A DNA stretch of 64,000 nucleotides from an uncultured Fidelibacterota bacterium (GCA_902578385.1 CACHCR010000003.1:43048-107047), one strand, 5' to 3'. Shown: positions 20,401-30,529, counted from the first letter of the stretch. Notes: a model not told the origin generated them from the letters alone. Numbers and translations are program-made.

Positions 20401-21109
20401 ATTCAATGCTACTGTTAATCCCGTTAATGATCCACCTTCTTCATTTGGAGCTATTGGAGAATATTTGGTTGGTAGTGGACAATATTTACCTGGGTCAGAT
20501 TTCAGAACATTATATGTGACACCAGAAAATGTAGCAGATTCAATAAAATTTGTCTGGGAACCTGCAGAAGATGTAGATGGTGATTATGTCCAATACAGAA
20601 TGATAGGGTATCAAGGACTAGAATTTTTATCGATGACAACATATACTTCTGATAATTTTAAAACTTGGGCTTTAAAAGACTTGATTGCGCAGACTGATAC
20701 CGTAACTGTATCAGAAGGAGCCTGGAATGTAATAGCTACAGATGGTCAGTCATTTAATACTGCAGTAGCTATTGGCGGTAAATTAAGAGTTGATGGAAGA
20801 CAATTGATTCCTGATGTTCTTGAGATTAAGCAAAGTTATCCTAATCCATTTACTAACTTCACTACAATTGAATATGATGTGCCTAGCGAACAAAATGTAG
20901 TTTTAAGAATATTTAATATAAGAGGTCAAATAGTGAAAACTCTTGTAGACGAAGATAAAAGTCCAGGTTACTATTCAGTGGTTTGGGATGGAACCAACGA
21001 TAATGGCGATGAGGTAAGCTCAGGAGTATATTTCTGTCAAATGTATACACCTAAAAATCCAAATGGTGGTCAATTCGTTAAAGCCAAAAAAATGGTTAAA
21101 ATTCGTTAG
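17426..21109 (+). CDS. Large secreted multidomain protein: FG-GAP-like propeller, choice-of-anchor-B/LVIVD region, FN3, FlgD-like/T9SS-type C-terminal sorting domain
   Basis: Signal peptide; NEIDLMSYLDKTEIGG...DIWGWTDPQTNREYAIVG; C-term QSYPNPFTNFTTIEYDVP...SSGVYFCQMYT...KAKKMVKIR. Confidence 0.85.
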   Translation: MIKNLQKFFLTIILFSVTFAGSAAKSHSAELLSRGRSVPMAISDDTLVTAKTFSSLTSRVLDIYSIDSNSGIFTKKGEINSPNPMAGDDFGFSIAISDNHMIVGSPGFNKGHGAAYLYKKINEQWELEKVFENPIQSVNEGFPHRFGYSVSLTDDYFSISSPFYNDGLVYVYSLNSSNSRLSSKPIHSIDVRNLGDVEGCYAEGPNKFGFGISTSFKNNKLLIGSLKDFVHLIEYQDGIPFSIDIPNPSIDDDSSAEKIKFGESVYVGNKNIYVSALNADNGRGKVFVYPFLNSSRTDENPWTNPFIIQPNTTLDNSHFGYKISESGNKVSISTFNQRTIYNYVINDLDKLELIDELTSSSSKDYFGRNIILTNEFLLAGDYYANKFHIYKNENQSRVLNSSFSTAGQIVSIRNKVECVNGFAGQFACNEIDLMSYLDKTEIGGSNSTSLNDIWGWTDPQTNREYAIVGMSNGTSFVDISNPENPSYLGRLPTQTSNSTWRDIKVYQNHAFIVSEASGHGMQVFDLTELRNISSPTTFSNTAYYSGFGNAHNIFINEDTGYAYAIGTSTCGPGGLHIVDISTPSIPSKSACVSDPNTGRNGTGYSHDVQCVIYNGPDTAYVGKEICFGSNETKVWIADLSTKSDDSSGGKTIGLGSYDNYYTHQGWLTEDHKYFIVNDELDENNNAYNNTRTLIWNVEDLSNPVVETTYFGPTPSIDHNNYIIGDKVYMSHYTSGLRILDISNISSPTESAFFDVYPANNNTSFDGTWSNYPYYSSGVIAVTGIDEGLFVVNPKGNVQGEAPTVTYAVPSEGSVTLSWNLIGDTTTKVNIYRSVEEGFTPSNSTFLASVSYPGTEYTDSSLDVNVFYYYKLTVETNGQEGPFSNEIKVKPIVAPNQPPTIDTPSNVEFFEDTELNITLSGISYGGDVNPQNITITAKADNSELFSEINILESSPEQLALIPIENKFGTSVISITVKDDGGVLNGGIDSTTVSFNATVNPVNDPPSSFGAIGEYLVGSGQYLPGSDFRTLYVTPENVADSIKFVWEPAEDVDGDYVQYRMIGYQGLEFLSMTTYTSDNFKTWALKDLIAQTDTVTVSEGAWNVIATDGQSFNTAVAIGGKLRVDGRQLIPDVLEIKQSYPNPFTNFTTIEYDVPSEQNVVLRIFNIRGQIVKTLVDEDKSPGYYSVVWDGTNDNGDEVSSGVYFCQMYTPKNPNGGQFVKAKKMVKIR

Positions 21110-21114
21110 AATTA

Positions 21115-21729
21115 ATGAATCCATTAAAAAACTTGTATCAATGGGTATTATCATGGGCAGAGAGTGCCTATGGCACGTTAGTTTTATTTTTAGTAGCGTT
21201 TGCTGAATCCTCTTTTTTCCCAGTTCCTGCAGATCCTTTGCTTATGGCATTATGTCTTGGTAAAGTAAAAAAATCTATGTACTACGTTTTTATGTGTACT
21301 CTAGGTTCGGTTTTAGGAGGAATTTTTGGTTTTATTATTGGTTATTTCTTATGGTACACCCCATCAGGAGATCTTACTGGTATTGCTAATTTCTTTTTTA
21401 GTGTAATTCCTGGTTTTACACCTGAAGTTTTTAATAATGTTGGAGCACAATATGATGCCCATAATTTTCTAGTAATTTTCACTGCAGCGTTTACTCCAAT
21501 TCCTTATAAAGTATTTTCAATTACAGCTGGAGTTTTTCAAATAAATCTTCCAGTATTTATTATTGCATCTATCTTAGGTAGAGGGGGAAGGTTTGTAATT
21601 ATAGGGTTGCTAATAAGATTTTTTGGTGAACCAATTAAAGAAATGATGGATAAGCATTTTAATACATTTATTATAGTTCTTACTATCATTTTTGCATTAA
21701 GTTATGTTTTAATAGGATATTTATTTTAA
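21115..21729 (+). CDS. VTT/SNARE-associated (DedA/YqaA-like) membrane protein
   Basis: AFAESSFFPVPADPLLMALCLGKVKKS; TPIPYKVFSITAGVFQINLPVFIIASILGRGGRF. Confidence 0.8.
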   Translation: MNPLKNLYQWVLSWAESAYGTLVLFLVAFAESSFFPVPADPLLMALCLGKVKKSMYYVFMCTLGSVLGGIFGFIIGYFLWYTPSGDLTGIANFFFSVIPGFTPEVFNNVGAQYDAHNFLVIFTAAFTPIPYKVFSITAGVFQINLPVFIIASILGRGGRFVIIGLLIRFFGEPIKEMMDKHFNTFIIVLTIIFALSYVLIGYLF

Positions 21730-21739
21730 AGGAGAAATA

Positions 21740-22768
21740 ATGAAATTACTTATATTATTTTTATTGTTTACTGTTTCATGTTCAGAGTCAAGTCAAAGAT
21801 ATATTTCAAATAATTCTATTAAATTATTTGATACTTCATCTGAAATAACAATTACAGATTTAAAAAACCATGTGGGGTTTTTAGCATCAGATGAGCTTGA
21901 AGGTAGAGCTTCAGGTACATTAGGTGATGAAATGGCAAAAGACTATATCAAAAAGTTTTTTAAAGATACTTCATTGCCAACAGAAAGAAAAGTTGAGATT
22001 CAAGAACATTATGTTCCAGCTGAAAGAAAATGGGATTTAAAACCAGAAGATATGACAGTTAAAACATATAATATTATTGCAACTTTACCAGGAAATGATC
22101 CTATTTTAAAAGATGAATATGTTGTAATTGGTGGTCATTATGACGGTGGGGCTGCAACAGCTGCAGATCTTAAAAAAATGCTCGGTGGAGATAAAATTTA
22201 TAATAATGCTGATGATAATGCTTCTGGTACAGCAACTGTTTTAGAGTTATTTGAAAAATATGCTTCATCAAATACTAATAAAAGAACATTAGTTTTCATT
22301 CTTTTTGGAGGAGAAGAGTTAGGACTATTGGGTTCAAAATACTATGTAGAAAATCCAACAATTGACCTAGATAAGGTACAGTTAATGATTAATTTAGATA
22401 TGATGGGAAGATTAACTGATGAGTTGTTATATGTTGGAGGTGTTACATCTGGAGTAGGCTTTAAAGAACAACTAGATGTGCATTTTAATAAAACTGACAT
22501 GAATATTGATGCATATTCAAATACACCACACGCGGAAGACAGAAGATATAATAGATTATTTCAAAGGTCAGATCATTATAATTTTTATAAAAAAGGAATA
22601 CCTTGCATTTTCTTTTTTACTGGCATTCATGATGATTATCATATGCCATCAGATGAAATTGATAAACTAAATTTTGATGGAATCCAAAAAATTGCCAATC
22701 TGGTAGATTCAATTGTTGTTGAATTTTCTTCCAATAATCGTCTTGAATTCCAAGAAATAACAGAATAA
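21740..22768 (+). CDS. M28 family zinc peptidase, lipoprotein
   Basis: VIGGHYDGG, NNADDNASGTATVLEL, FGGEELGLLGSKYYV, NLDMMGRL motifs. Confidence 0.9.
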   Translation: MKLLILFLLFTVSCSESSQRYISNNSIKLFDTSSEITITDLKNHVGFLASDELEGRASGTLGDEMAKDYIKKFFKDTSLPTERKVEIQEHYVPAERKWDLKPEDMTVKTYNIIATLPGNDPILKDEYVVIGGHYDGGAATAADLKKMLGGDKIYNNADDNASGTATVLELFEKYASSNTNKRTLVFILFGGEELGLLGSKYYVENPTIDLDKVQLMINLDMMGRLTDELLYVGGVTSGVGFKEQLDVHFNKTDMNIDAYSNTPHAEDRRYNRLFQRSDHYNFYKKGIPCIFFFTGIHDDYHMPSDEIDKLNFDGIQKIANLVDSIVVEFSSNNRLEFQEITE

Positions 22769-22774
22769 AAATAT

Positions 22775-22797
22775 TTATTGAGACTTAATCTCAATAA
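22775..22797. promoter_or_regulatory. Fur-family-like palindromic operator, copy 1
   Basis: ttattgagacttaatctcaataa, near-perfect palindrome upstream of TonB receptor. Confidence 0.55.
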
Positions 22798-22825
22798 TAC
22801 TTGTATTTAAAATTTTTTCTCTTTA

Positions 22826-22850
22826 TTATTTGAGACTTAATCTCAATAAA
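22826..22850. promoter_or_regulatory. Fur-family-like palindromic operator, copy 2
   Basis: Same 17-bp core ttgagacttaatctcaa repeated 52 bp downstream of copy 1. Confidence 0.55.
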
Positions 22851-22860
22851 AGGGGAAAAA

Positions 22861-25050
22861 ATGAAAAAAATATTTTTAAGTTTATTTTTATTAAATGTGA
22901 TTTTTGCAAGTAATCCAAACGTTGTTGCAGAGTCAGATTCAACAAAACCGATTGCTTTAGATGCTGTTGAAGTATTAGCAGATTCAAAAAGTATTACTTC
23001 TGGATTGTTCTTAAGAAATGCTGAACCTAGTGATGTAGTTAGTAAATCTGAGTTAGATCAATTTAGATACACAGATATTCATCGTATTGTTGGTAGAATA
23101 CCGGGCGTATATATTTCTGAAGAAGATGGTTTAGGTTTAAGACCTAATATTGGTGTTAGAGGTACTGGTTCATTAAGAATGGAAAAACTTAATGTTATGG
23201 AAGATGGTGTTTTAATTGCTCCAGCTCCATATGCTTCACCAGCAGCTTATTATTCACCAACAGCAGGTAGAATGGAATCTATTGAAGTTAGAAAAGGGTC
23301 AACACAAATTAAGCACGGTCCTTTTACAACTGGTGGTTCTTTAAATTATATTTCAACACCAATTCCTTCTTCAAAATATAATTCTGTTTCGTTAGACCTT
23401 GGAAGTTTTGGAAAAACACTACTACAAGTTAGATCTGGAGATGTTTTAGGTGACTTTGCGTACTTAATTGAACTTTATTCCGATAAAACGGATGGTTTCA
23501 AAGAGCTTGATGGCGGGGGAGACACTGGATATTCTAAAACTGATTTTTTGACAAAATTAAGATATAGTTTTAGCGAGTCTCATGCCCTAGAATTTAAATA
23601 TTCTATGACTGATGAAATATCAGATGAAACCTACTTAGGTTTAACCGATAGTGATTTTAGCGATAATCCATTACGAAGATATAGAGCAACTGCTTTAGAT
23701 GAAATGGATGCTGATCATTCACAAATTACGTTATCTTATGCTGCAAAGCTGAATGATAACATGAGTTTAGCTATTGTAGGTTATAGCAACGATTTTGCTA
23801 GAAACTGGTACAAGTTAAACAAAGTTAATGGTATGAGTTTAAGCTCAATTACAAAAACAACTGCAGATGGATGGAATGATTTTTATCTATTAATGGATGC
23901 ACAAAATAGCGCAGATGATGCTTATAGAATTAAAGCTAATAATAGAGAATATTATTCTTCAGGAATTCAAGCAGTATTTAACGTTAATGCAGGTGGACAT
24001 GATATTCAAGCTGGACTAAGAGTTCATAATGATGAAATGGACAGATTCCAGTGGGAAGATCGCTATGGAATGCAAAACGGTAAACTAGTAATGACTACTC
24101 AAGCAACAAAAGGTTCAGATTCAAATAGAATTGATTCTGCTGAAGCAACTGCTTTATTTGTTGAAGATAGATTTACAACTGGAGCAATTACTGTTACAGC
24201 TGGCGCTAGATATGAAGAAATTACAGTTATGAGAGATGATTGGGGTAAGACAGACCCTGATAGATCCGAAACTCCATCAAAAAGAGAACATACTATGGAT
24301 GTAATAGTTCCAGGTGTTGGAGTTGAATATGCTATAAATGAATTTCAATCTGTTTCAGTTGGAGTTCATAAAGGTTTCGCTCCTCCAGGACCAGGAACAT
24401 CTGGAGTTACTGATAAAGCAGTAGATCCAGAAACAAGTATGAACACTGAAATTGGCTTTAAATCTAATCAAGGTTTAAATAGTCTAGAGTTCACTTTATT
24501 TATGAATAGCTATGACAATCTTCTTGGAGCAGATACTGCTGCTTCTGGTGGAGGTTCTGATGAGTTATTTAATGGTGGTGCTGTTGATATTTCAGGATTC
24601 GAGCTTTACTTAAGAAGAATCCTGGTTGATAATGGTAGAATTCAAATGCCATTCGAGTTAGCATGGACAAACACAAATTCAGAATTTCAGGAATCATTTG
24701 ACGGATTCTGGGGAGATGTATCCAAAGGTGATGAATTACCATATCTTCCAGATACAATGGTTTCTCTAAATCTTGGATTAAATGTTAATAAAATTTCGGC
24801 TAATATAAGTATGAAGAAAACATCAGAAATGAGAACAGTTGCAGGTTCTGGAAGTATTTCAGGCTCTGATGCAACAGATGAAATCACAATTATTGATCTT
24901 GGCATGAGATATGCTCTTCAAGACAATGTTACCCTATCAGTTGGTATCAACAACTTCATGGATAGCGATGGTATTGCTGCTAGACGTCCTTATGGCGCTA
25001 GACCAACAATGCCTCGTAGTTTCAATTTAGGAGTCGATTATACTTTTTAA
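22861..25050 (+). CDS. TonB-dependent outer-membrane receptor (FecA-like)
   Basis: Signal peptide, plug RIVGRIPGVYISEEDGLGLRPNIGVRGTG...MEDGVLIAPAPY, beta-barrel ending FNLGVDYTF. Confidence 0.9.
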   Translation: MKKIFLSLFLLNVIFASNPNVVAESDSTKPIALDAVEVLADSKSITSGLFLRNAEPSDVVSKSELDQFRYTDIHRIVGRIPGVYISEEDGLGLRPNIGVRGTGSLRMEKLNVMEDGVLIAPAPYASPAAYYSPTAGRMESIEVRKGSTQIKHGPFTTGGSLNYISTPIPSSKYNSVSLDLGSFGKTLLQVRSGDVLGDFAYLIELYSDKTDGFKELDGGGDTGYSKTDFLTKLRYSFSESHALEFKYSMTDEISDETYLGLTDSDFSDNPLRRYRATALDEMDADHSQITLSYAAKLNDNMSLAIVGYSNDFARNWYKLNKVNGMSLSSITKTTADGWNDFYLLMDAQNSADDAYRIKANNREYYSSGIQAVFNVNAGGHDIQAGLRVHNDEMDRFQWEDRYGMQNGKLVMTTQATKGSDSNRIDSAEATALFVEDRFTTGAITVTAGARYEEITVMRDDWGKTDPDRSETPSKREHTMDVIVPGVGVEYAINEFQSVSVGVHKGFAPPGPGTSGVTDKAVDPETSMNTEIGFKSNQGLNSLEFTLFMNSYDNLLGADTAASGGGSDELFNGGAVDISGFELYLRRILVDNGRIQMPFELAWTNTNSEFQESFDGFWGDVSKGDELPYLPDTMVSLNLGLNVNKISANISMKKTSEMRTVAGSGSISGSDATDEITIIDLGMRYALQDNVTLSVGINNFMDSDGIAARRPYGARPTMPRSFNLGVDYTF

Positions 25051-25094
25051 GGTTGTCTTCATTGCATTTTACTCTTAGGCCTTATAAAGTACCT

Positions 25095-25132
25095 GAACGC
25101 CCGATCTTCTGTCATTCGGGCGTTCTTTTTTT
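25095..25132 (+). terminator. Rho-independent terminator
   Basis: gaacgcccga-tcttctgtcat-tcgggcgttc followed by ttttttt. Confidence 0.9.
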
Positions 25133-25210
25133 AAGGAACTTTGATAAATATTTTTTGTCAAATAATTAGTATATTTTTTAAACTTTTTTTTACTTATAAT
25201 AACACGTCAA

Positions 25211-27424
25211 ATGAAAACTATATTAATTACAATTTTTACAATATCTTCAGTTTTTAGTCAATCAATTAAGGATTTAACTGAAAGACCTGTTTATAATTCT
25301 ATAAAAACGACCGAAAATATTACAATAGATGGAAATTTTGATGAATATGCATGGAGCAATGCTCAAATAGCTACAAATTTTACTGGAGCTGGAATTTTTC
25401 AAGGTCAACCTGCAGATCTAAAAACAGAAGCTAAAATTCTTTATGATGATAAGTATTTATATTTAGCCTTTACAGCATACGTTGATAAAAATGATTTAAG
25501 ATATTCTGTTACTAAAAGAGATAATTTAGATGGTAGAGATGATAGAGTATTTATTCAAATTGATGCATTTGATGATGAATCACTAATTTATGGTATTGGT
25601 GTTAGTGCAAGTAATGCTCAAATTGACGGTAGGGCTGGCTTTGGCTGGGATCAGTCTTTAGATTTAATTTATGAAACTGCTGTAACTATTTTTGACGATA
25701 GATATCAAGCCGAATTTGCAATTCCGTTTTCTAGTATTCGTTATTCTATTGCGGAAAAACAAGATTGGAGAATTACGTTTGGAAGAGGTTATACCCTTGA
25801 TGATGAGATAACAAGGTTTGTATGGTGGGCAAACAAAGTTGACGGAATTGAATGTCAAACATGTCAATTAGGATATCTTAAGGATATTTATCCTCCAAAA
25901 TTAAAAAGAGGAGAGCCAAGCTATATACCTGCTTTGGTCGGTGGATTATCTGATGATTTTGAAAACGATGAATCTTCCAGCTCAAACGAAGCTTCTTTAT
26001 TTGTAAAATATCCTATTTCTTCAGTTGATTTGTTTGAAATTGCCATAAATCCTGATTTTAGTCAAATTGAGTCTGATGATATAAGAAATGATATAAACTC
26101 TGTTAATGCATTATATTTTCCAGAAAGAAGACCATTTTTTAGTGAAGGTTCAGAGCTTTTTAAATTTCAATCTGAAAGAGGATTTATAAATCTTTTTTAT
26201 TCTAGAACAATTAATGATCCTTCAATTATAGGAAAGTATACAGGTAAGATAGGAAAAACCTCTTATGGGGTTATATCTGCTAGAGATGATTCATCTTTAT
26301 TGTTATTACCATTTGAAGAAAGTAGTACAATTGTTTCAATGGGTGAGGCAACAAATCACGTTTTTAGATTAAAACAGATGTTAAAAAATGGAAGTTCGGT
26401 TGGTGCATTTATTTCTAACAGGAATTTTGACATTGGTGGAGATATGACAACTAGCGGCATCGATTTGCATTATCATCCTGGTTATAATATTCACTTAACT
26501 GTTCATGCAGCATTATCCGTTCATAATGAGTCAAATAATTTGGAATATTCTCCGGAAGATGAAGAAGACCAAACATTTGATGATGATAGACATACTAAAG
26601 CATTTGATGGAGAAGAAATTAATGGTTCAGCATTAGGGATTGGAATTAGCCAATGGACAAGAACAGACAGTAGAGGAATTGTTGCTCGATTCAGATCTCC
26701 AGGATTTAGAACAAGCAATGGTTTTGAGCAAAATAATAATACTAAATGGATTAAAGTCTCGAGGGGTAAAAGTATTTTTCATAATAATCATCCAAAACTA
26801 CTTAAATCAGACTATAAGATTGAAATTACACATAAAGAAAATTTTAGTGGTTTAGTCAAAAGACATGAAATAGAAATTGAAGGAGATTATAAACTTAATA
26901 ATGGTATTAATTTTTATTGGGATCTTGAATCTCAAAATGAAAATTTTAAAGGTGTTCAATTTAATGGGGATAATGAAGTTAGATTTGGATTTGATGCTCA
27001 GTTAAATAAAAAGATTAATTTAAGGGCTGGCGTTAATCATGGAGGTAGAATAATTAGATATTTGGATATACCTGAAATTGGTACTGAAAATAGTTTTGGT
27101 ATTAAATTAAATTATAAGCCATCAAATCAAACAGACTTTGGTATAGGTTTTGATTATGAAGATGTAAGCGATTATTATCATGGGTTTTTACTAAAATCTT
27201 CAGTTAAGCATGCATTTTCATCTAATTTATCTTTAAGGACAAAAATTCAGTACAGTGATTATTCAAATACTTGGTTTATTGAGCCTATGGTAACATATCA
27301 ACCCAGCGCTTATAGTGCATTTTATGTTGGCATAAACGATCTTTTAGAATCTCAAGATGGTATGTTTTCAAAATTAAGAGAAAATGAGAGACAGTTTTTT
27401 ATTAAATTCCAATACTTATTCTAG
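25211..27424 (+). CDS. DUF5916 protein with CBM9-like N-terminal domain
   Basis: ITIDGNFDEYAWSNAQIATNFTG...PERRPFFSEGSELFKF typical of DUF5916. Confidence 0.8.
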   Translation: MKTILITIFTISSVFSQSIKDLTERPVYNSIKTTENITIDGNFDEYAWSNAQIATNFTGAGIFQGQPADLKTEAKILYDDKYLYLAFTAYVDKNDLRYSVTKRDNLDGRDDRVFIQIDAFDDESLIYGIGVSASNAQIDGRAGFGWDQSLDLIYETAVTIFDDRYQAEFAIPFSSIRYSIAEKQDWRITFGRGYTLDDEITRFVWWANKVDGIECQTCQLGYLKDIYPPKLKRGEPSYIPALVGGLSDDFENDESSSSNEASLFVKYPISSVDLFEIAINPDFSQIESDDIRNDINSVNALYFPERRPFFSEGSELFKFQSERGFINLFYSRTINDPSIIGKYTGKIGKTSYGVISARDDSSLLLLPFEESSTIVSMGEATNHVFRLKQMLKNGSSVGAFISNRNFDIGGDMTTSGIDLHYHPGYNIHLTVHAALSVHNESNNLEYSPEDEEDQTFDDDRHTKAFDGEEINGSALGIGISQWTRTDSRGIVARFRSPGFRTSNGFEQNNNTKWIKVSRGKSIFHNNHPKLLKSDYKIEITHKENFSGLVKRHEIEIEGDYKLNNGINFYWDLESQNENFKGVQFNGDNEVRFGFDAQLNKKINLRAGVNHGGRIIRYLDIPEIGTENSFGIKLNYKPSNQTDFGIGFDYEDVSDYYHGFLLKSSVKHAFSSNLSLRTKIQYSDYSNTWFIEPMVTYQPSAYSAFYVGINDLLESQDGMFSKLRENERQFFIKFQYLF

Positions 27425-27426
27425 AT

Positions 27427-27879
27427 ATGAAAAAAATATCAATCATTATTGCCACACTATTATTATCTGCTTGCGTTGTTCCAGTATCAATTGGAAATAA
27501 AGCTGTTGTAGAACCAAAAGATAACAATGAAGTAGTTAATACTGTTTATGCTAAAAATGGAAAAACCATGGTAGCCCTAAATTATATTTTGCCTCAAAGA
27601 GCAGCTCAGTTTGAGATGTTAACTAAAACCATAATTATGCCTGCAATAAAAAGACAAGACATCGAAGTATTTAACAGTTTGAAATTTTTAGTTCCAGAAG
27701 AGCCTAATGAAGATGGAAACTTAACATATATGTTCATTGCTGATCCTTATCTTGAAGATAAAAATTATGATATTTTTGAAATTTTAGTTTCGCAGTATGG
27801 TAGAGCTAGAGCTGAAGAGTATTTTGATAGATGGATTACCTGTTTTGCATACGAGCAAGAAGTCATTTCTTTCAGATGA
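27427..27879 (+). CDS. Putative lipoprotein of unknown function
   Basis: LLLSAC lipobox, 150 aa. Confidence 0.5.
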   Translation: MKKISIIIATLLLSACVVPVSIGNKAVVEPKDNNEVVNTVYAKNGKTMVALNYILPQRAAQFEMLTKTIIMPAIKRQDIEVFNSLKFLVPEEPNEDGNLTYMFIADPYLEDKNYDIFEILVSQYGRARAEEYFDRWITCFAYEQEVISFR

Positions 27880-27923
27880 TAAAAACATATCTTTTTGAGC
27901 ACATCTATATTAAATTTTCTTTA

Positions 27924-28592
27924 ATGAAATCATTAAAAACGTTTTTAAGTCTAATAATCTTAATGAACATAGCACTTTCTCAAAGTTCTGAAGATTTGGA
28001 GGCAGAAAATCCATCGAGCGATAATTGGCAGGAAAATTATAGATCACTTTCAAGAAATGAATCTACAATTAATATTTATTCTAATGCTGCTGTTGCTGAT
28101 GTATTTGTGTGGAATTCTCCATGGCAATCTACAGAACGTACATTTCCAGCTGTAATCTCATTACCTACAGATAATAGGGTTTACACTATTAGTTTATATT
28201 CTCAATCACAATTTCAATATATTACAAATGAGTTACAAAATTTTGATTTTGATAATAGAGATATTGCTGAATTTGAGCTTTTACAAGATGAGTTTGAGCG
28301 TATGAAGATGGGCACAAAGAGCGTAAGACCTATTCCTGGAACTGGTGAATCTGTATTTTTAACATATTGTGACTCAGATGACGCAAATTGCGAAGAAGGA
28401 ATGCATTGGTTGGATAAGTTTTATGCAAAATTTTATGACTCAAAACAAGAAAAAGTTTTGGCTTCAGATCTTAATGGAACAGATCTAACTGATGCTGAAA
28501 AAGCCTTAGTAAGAAGACATCGTTTGGGGGTGGCTGGAATGGTTGGATTTTTCACCATGGCCGTATTTTTAATTGATAGTTCAGCCTTGTGA
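27924..28592 (+). CDS. Secreted protein of unknown function
   Basis: Signal peptide MKSLKTFLSLIILMNIALSQ; 222 aa from ATG 27924. Confidence 0.5.
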   Translation: MKSLKTFLSLIILMNIALSQSSEDLEAENPSSDNWQENYRSLSRNESTINIYSNAAVADVFVWNSPWQSTERTFPAVISLPTDNRVYTISLYSQSQFQYITNELQNFDFDNRDIAEFELLQDEFERMKMGTKSVRPIPGTGESVFLTYCDSDDANCEEGMHWLDKFYAKFYDSKQEKVLASDLNGTDLTDAEKALVRRHRLGVAGMVGFFTMAVFLIDSSAL

Positions 28593-30529
28593 GTAAGATT
28601 TCAGTAAATATCAAAGGTCTTAGTTTACAAGAGTTCTCTAAAGGAATTACTCCTCTTGAAATAATGAATGAAGCTAAGGGTGTACCTAAAGATTCAATTA
28701 TTTGTAAAGTAGACGGTTTACTAACAGATTTATCTGCTCAGTTATCGAATGATTGTGAACTGCAGTTTATGGATGCTCAAAGCAAAGAAGGTCATAGCGT
28801 TTTACTTCATAGCACTGCTCATTTGATGGCTCAGGCTGTAAAAAGATTATTTCCAAAAACAAAAGTAACTATTGGACCATATCTAGAAAATAGGTTTTAC
28901 TATGATTTTGACGTTAAGACACCATTTACGGAAGAAGATTTATTAAAAATTGAAGATGAGATGACCAAAATTTCAGAGGAAAATCTTCAAATTACCCATG
29001 AAATCAAATCTAGAGATGATTCTATAAGTTATTTTGAGAAAATTAATGAAAATTATAAAGTTGAAATAATAAATGATTTAGATCCAAATGAAACATTAAA
29101 AGTATATTCGCAGGGTGAATTTACAGATTTATGTAGAGGTCCGCATGTTCCTTATACAGGTGTCATTAAACATTTCAAGCTTTTATCTTCATCAGCGGCT
29201 TATTGGAGAGGCGATGAAAAAAATCAAACTCTTCAAAGAGTTTATGGAACTTCATTCCAGAATATTAAAGATTTAAAAAAATATCTTTTAATGTTAGAAG
29301 AGCAGAAAAAACGTGATCATAGAAAAATTGGTAAGGAGCTTGATTTATTTTTCTTTGATGATGAGGTTGGTCCAGGTTTGCCACTTTGGACACCATCTGG
29401 GACTGTGTTAATTGATCAGTTAGAGGCTCTAGCAAAAGAAAAAGAAACAGCGGGTGGATACTTAAGAGTTAGAACACCTCACTTAACAAAAGGTGATTTA
29501 TTTTCAAAGTCAGGACATTTAGACCATTACATGTCAAGTATGTTTTCTCCGATGGATGTTGATGGTATCGATTATTATATGAAACCAATGAATTGTCCAT
29601 ATCATCATAAAATTTATGCTAATACCCCTAAAAGCTATAGAGATTTACCTTATAGAATATCCGAATATGGTACTTGCTACAGGTATGAAAAATCTGGTGA
29701 ATTATTTGGTTTAATGCGTGTTAGAAGCATGCAAATGAATGATGGTCATATTTATTGTACAGAGGAACAGTTTAAAGAAGAATTTATAAATGTGTGTAAT
29801 CTATATATGGAATATTTTAAAATTTTTGGAATAGAAAAATATGAAATGAGATTAAGCCTTCATGACCCAGAAGGTCTTGGTGATAAATTTATAGATAACC
29901 CAACACTTTGGAAAAAGACTGAGGATGATGTAAGAAATGCTCTTAAAGGAGCTAAATTAAAATTTGTCGAATCTGTTGGTGATGCAGCATTTTATGGTCC
30001 TAAAATTGATGTTCAGGTTTGGAGCTCAATCGGAAGAGAATTTACCTTGGCAACCAATCAAGTAGATTTTGCTATTCCCGAGAGATTTGATCTAACTTAT
30101 ACAGATAAAGATGGTACTGCTAAGACGCCTTTATGTATTCATAGAGCTCCGTTAGGAACTCATGAACGTTTCATTGGATTTTTAATTGAACATTTTGGAG
30201 GAAATTTTCCTCTATGGTTAGCACCTAAACAAGTAACTATTCTTCCTGTATCAGATAAATTCAATGATTATGCACAAGAAATTACAACCCACTTAATAAC
30301 AAAAGGCGTGAGAGCTTCTATTGATAATAGATCAGAAAAAATTGGTTCAAAAATTAGAGATGCAGAGATGCAAAAAATTAATATCATGGTAATTGTTGGA
30401 GAGAAAGAACAAGAAAATAAAACTTTAACAATCAGAAGAAGATTTGTAAAAGAGCAAGAAGAATTAAATTTGGATGATTTTTCTAAAAATATCTTAAGCG
30501 AAATAAATGAAAGGAGAGTTTCGAATTAA
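28589..30529 (+). CDS. thrS: Threonyl-tRNA synthetase (GTG start)
   Basis: TGS domain, HSTAHLMAQAVKRLFP, MKPMNCPYHHKIY, HRAPLGTHERFIGFLIEH. Confidence 0.96.
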   Translation: MSKISVNIKGLSLQEFSKGITPLEIMNEAKGVPKDSIICKVDGLLTDLSAQLSNDCELQFMDAQSKEGHSVLLHSTAHLMAQAVKRLFPKTKVTIGPYLENRFYYDFDVKTPFTEEDLLKIEDEMTKISEENLQITHEIKSRDDSISYFEKINENYKVEIINDLDPNETLKVYSQGEFTDLCRGPHVPYTGVIKHFKLLSSSAAYWRGDEKNQTLQRVYGTSFQNIKDLKKYLLMLEEQKKRDHRKIGKELDLFFFDDEVGPGLPLWTPSGTVLIDQLEALAKEKETAGGYLRVRTPHLTKGDLFSKSGHLDHYMSSMFSPMDVDGIDYYMKPMNCPYHHKIYANTPKSYRDLPYRISEYGTCYRYEKSGELFGLMRVRSMQMNDGHIYCTEEQFKEEFINVCNLYMEYFKIFGIEKYEMRLSLHDPEGLGDKFIDNPTLWKKTEDDVRNALKGAKLKFVESVGDAAFYGPKIDVQVWSSIGREFTLATNQVDFAIPERFDLTYTDKDGTAKTPLCIHRAPLGTHERFIGFLIEHFGGNFPLWLAPKQVTILPVSDKFNDYAQEITTHLITKGVRASIDNRSEKIGSKIRDAEMQKINIMVIVGEKEQENKTLTIRRRFVKEQEELNLDDFSKNILSEINERRVSN

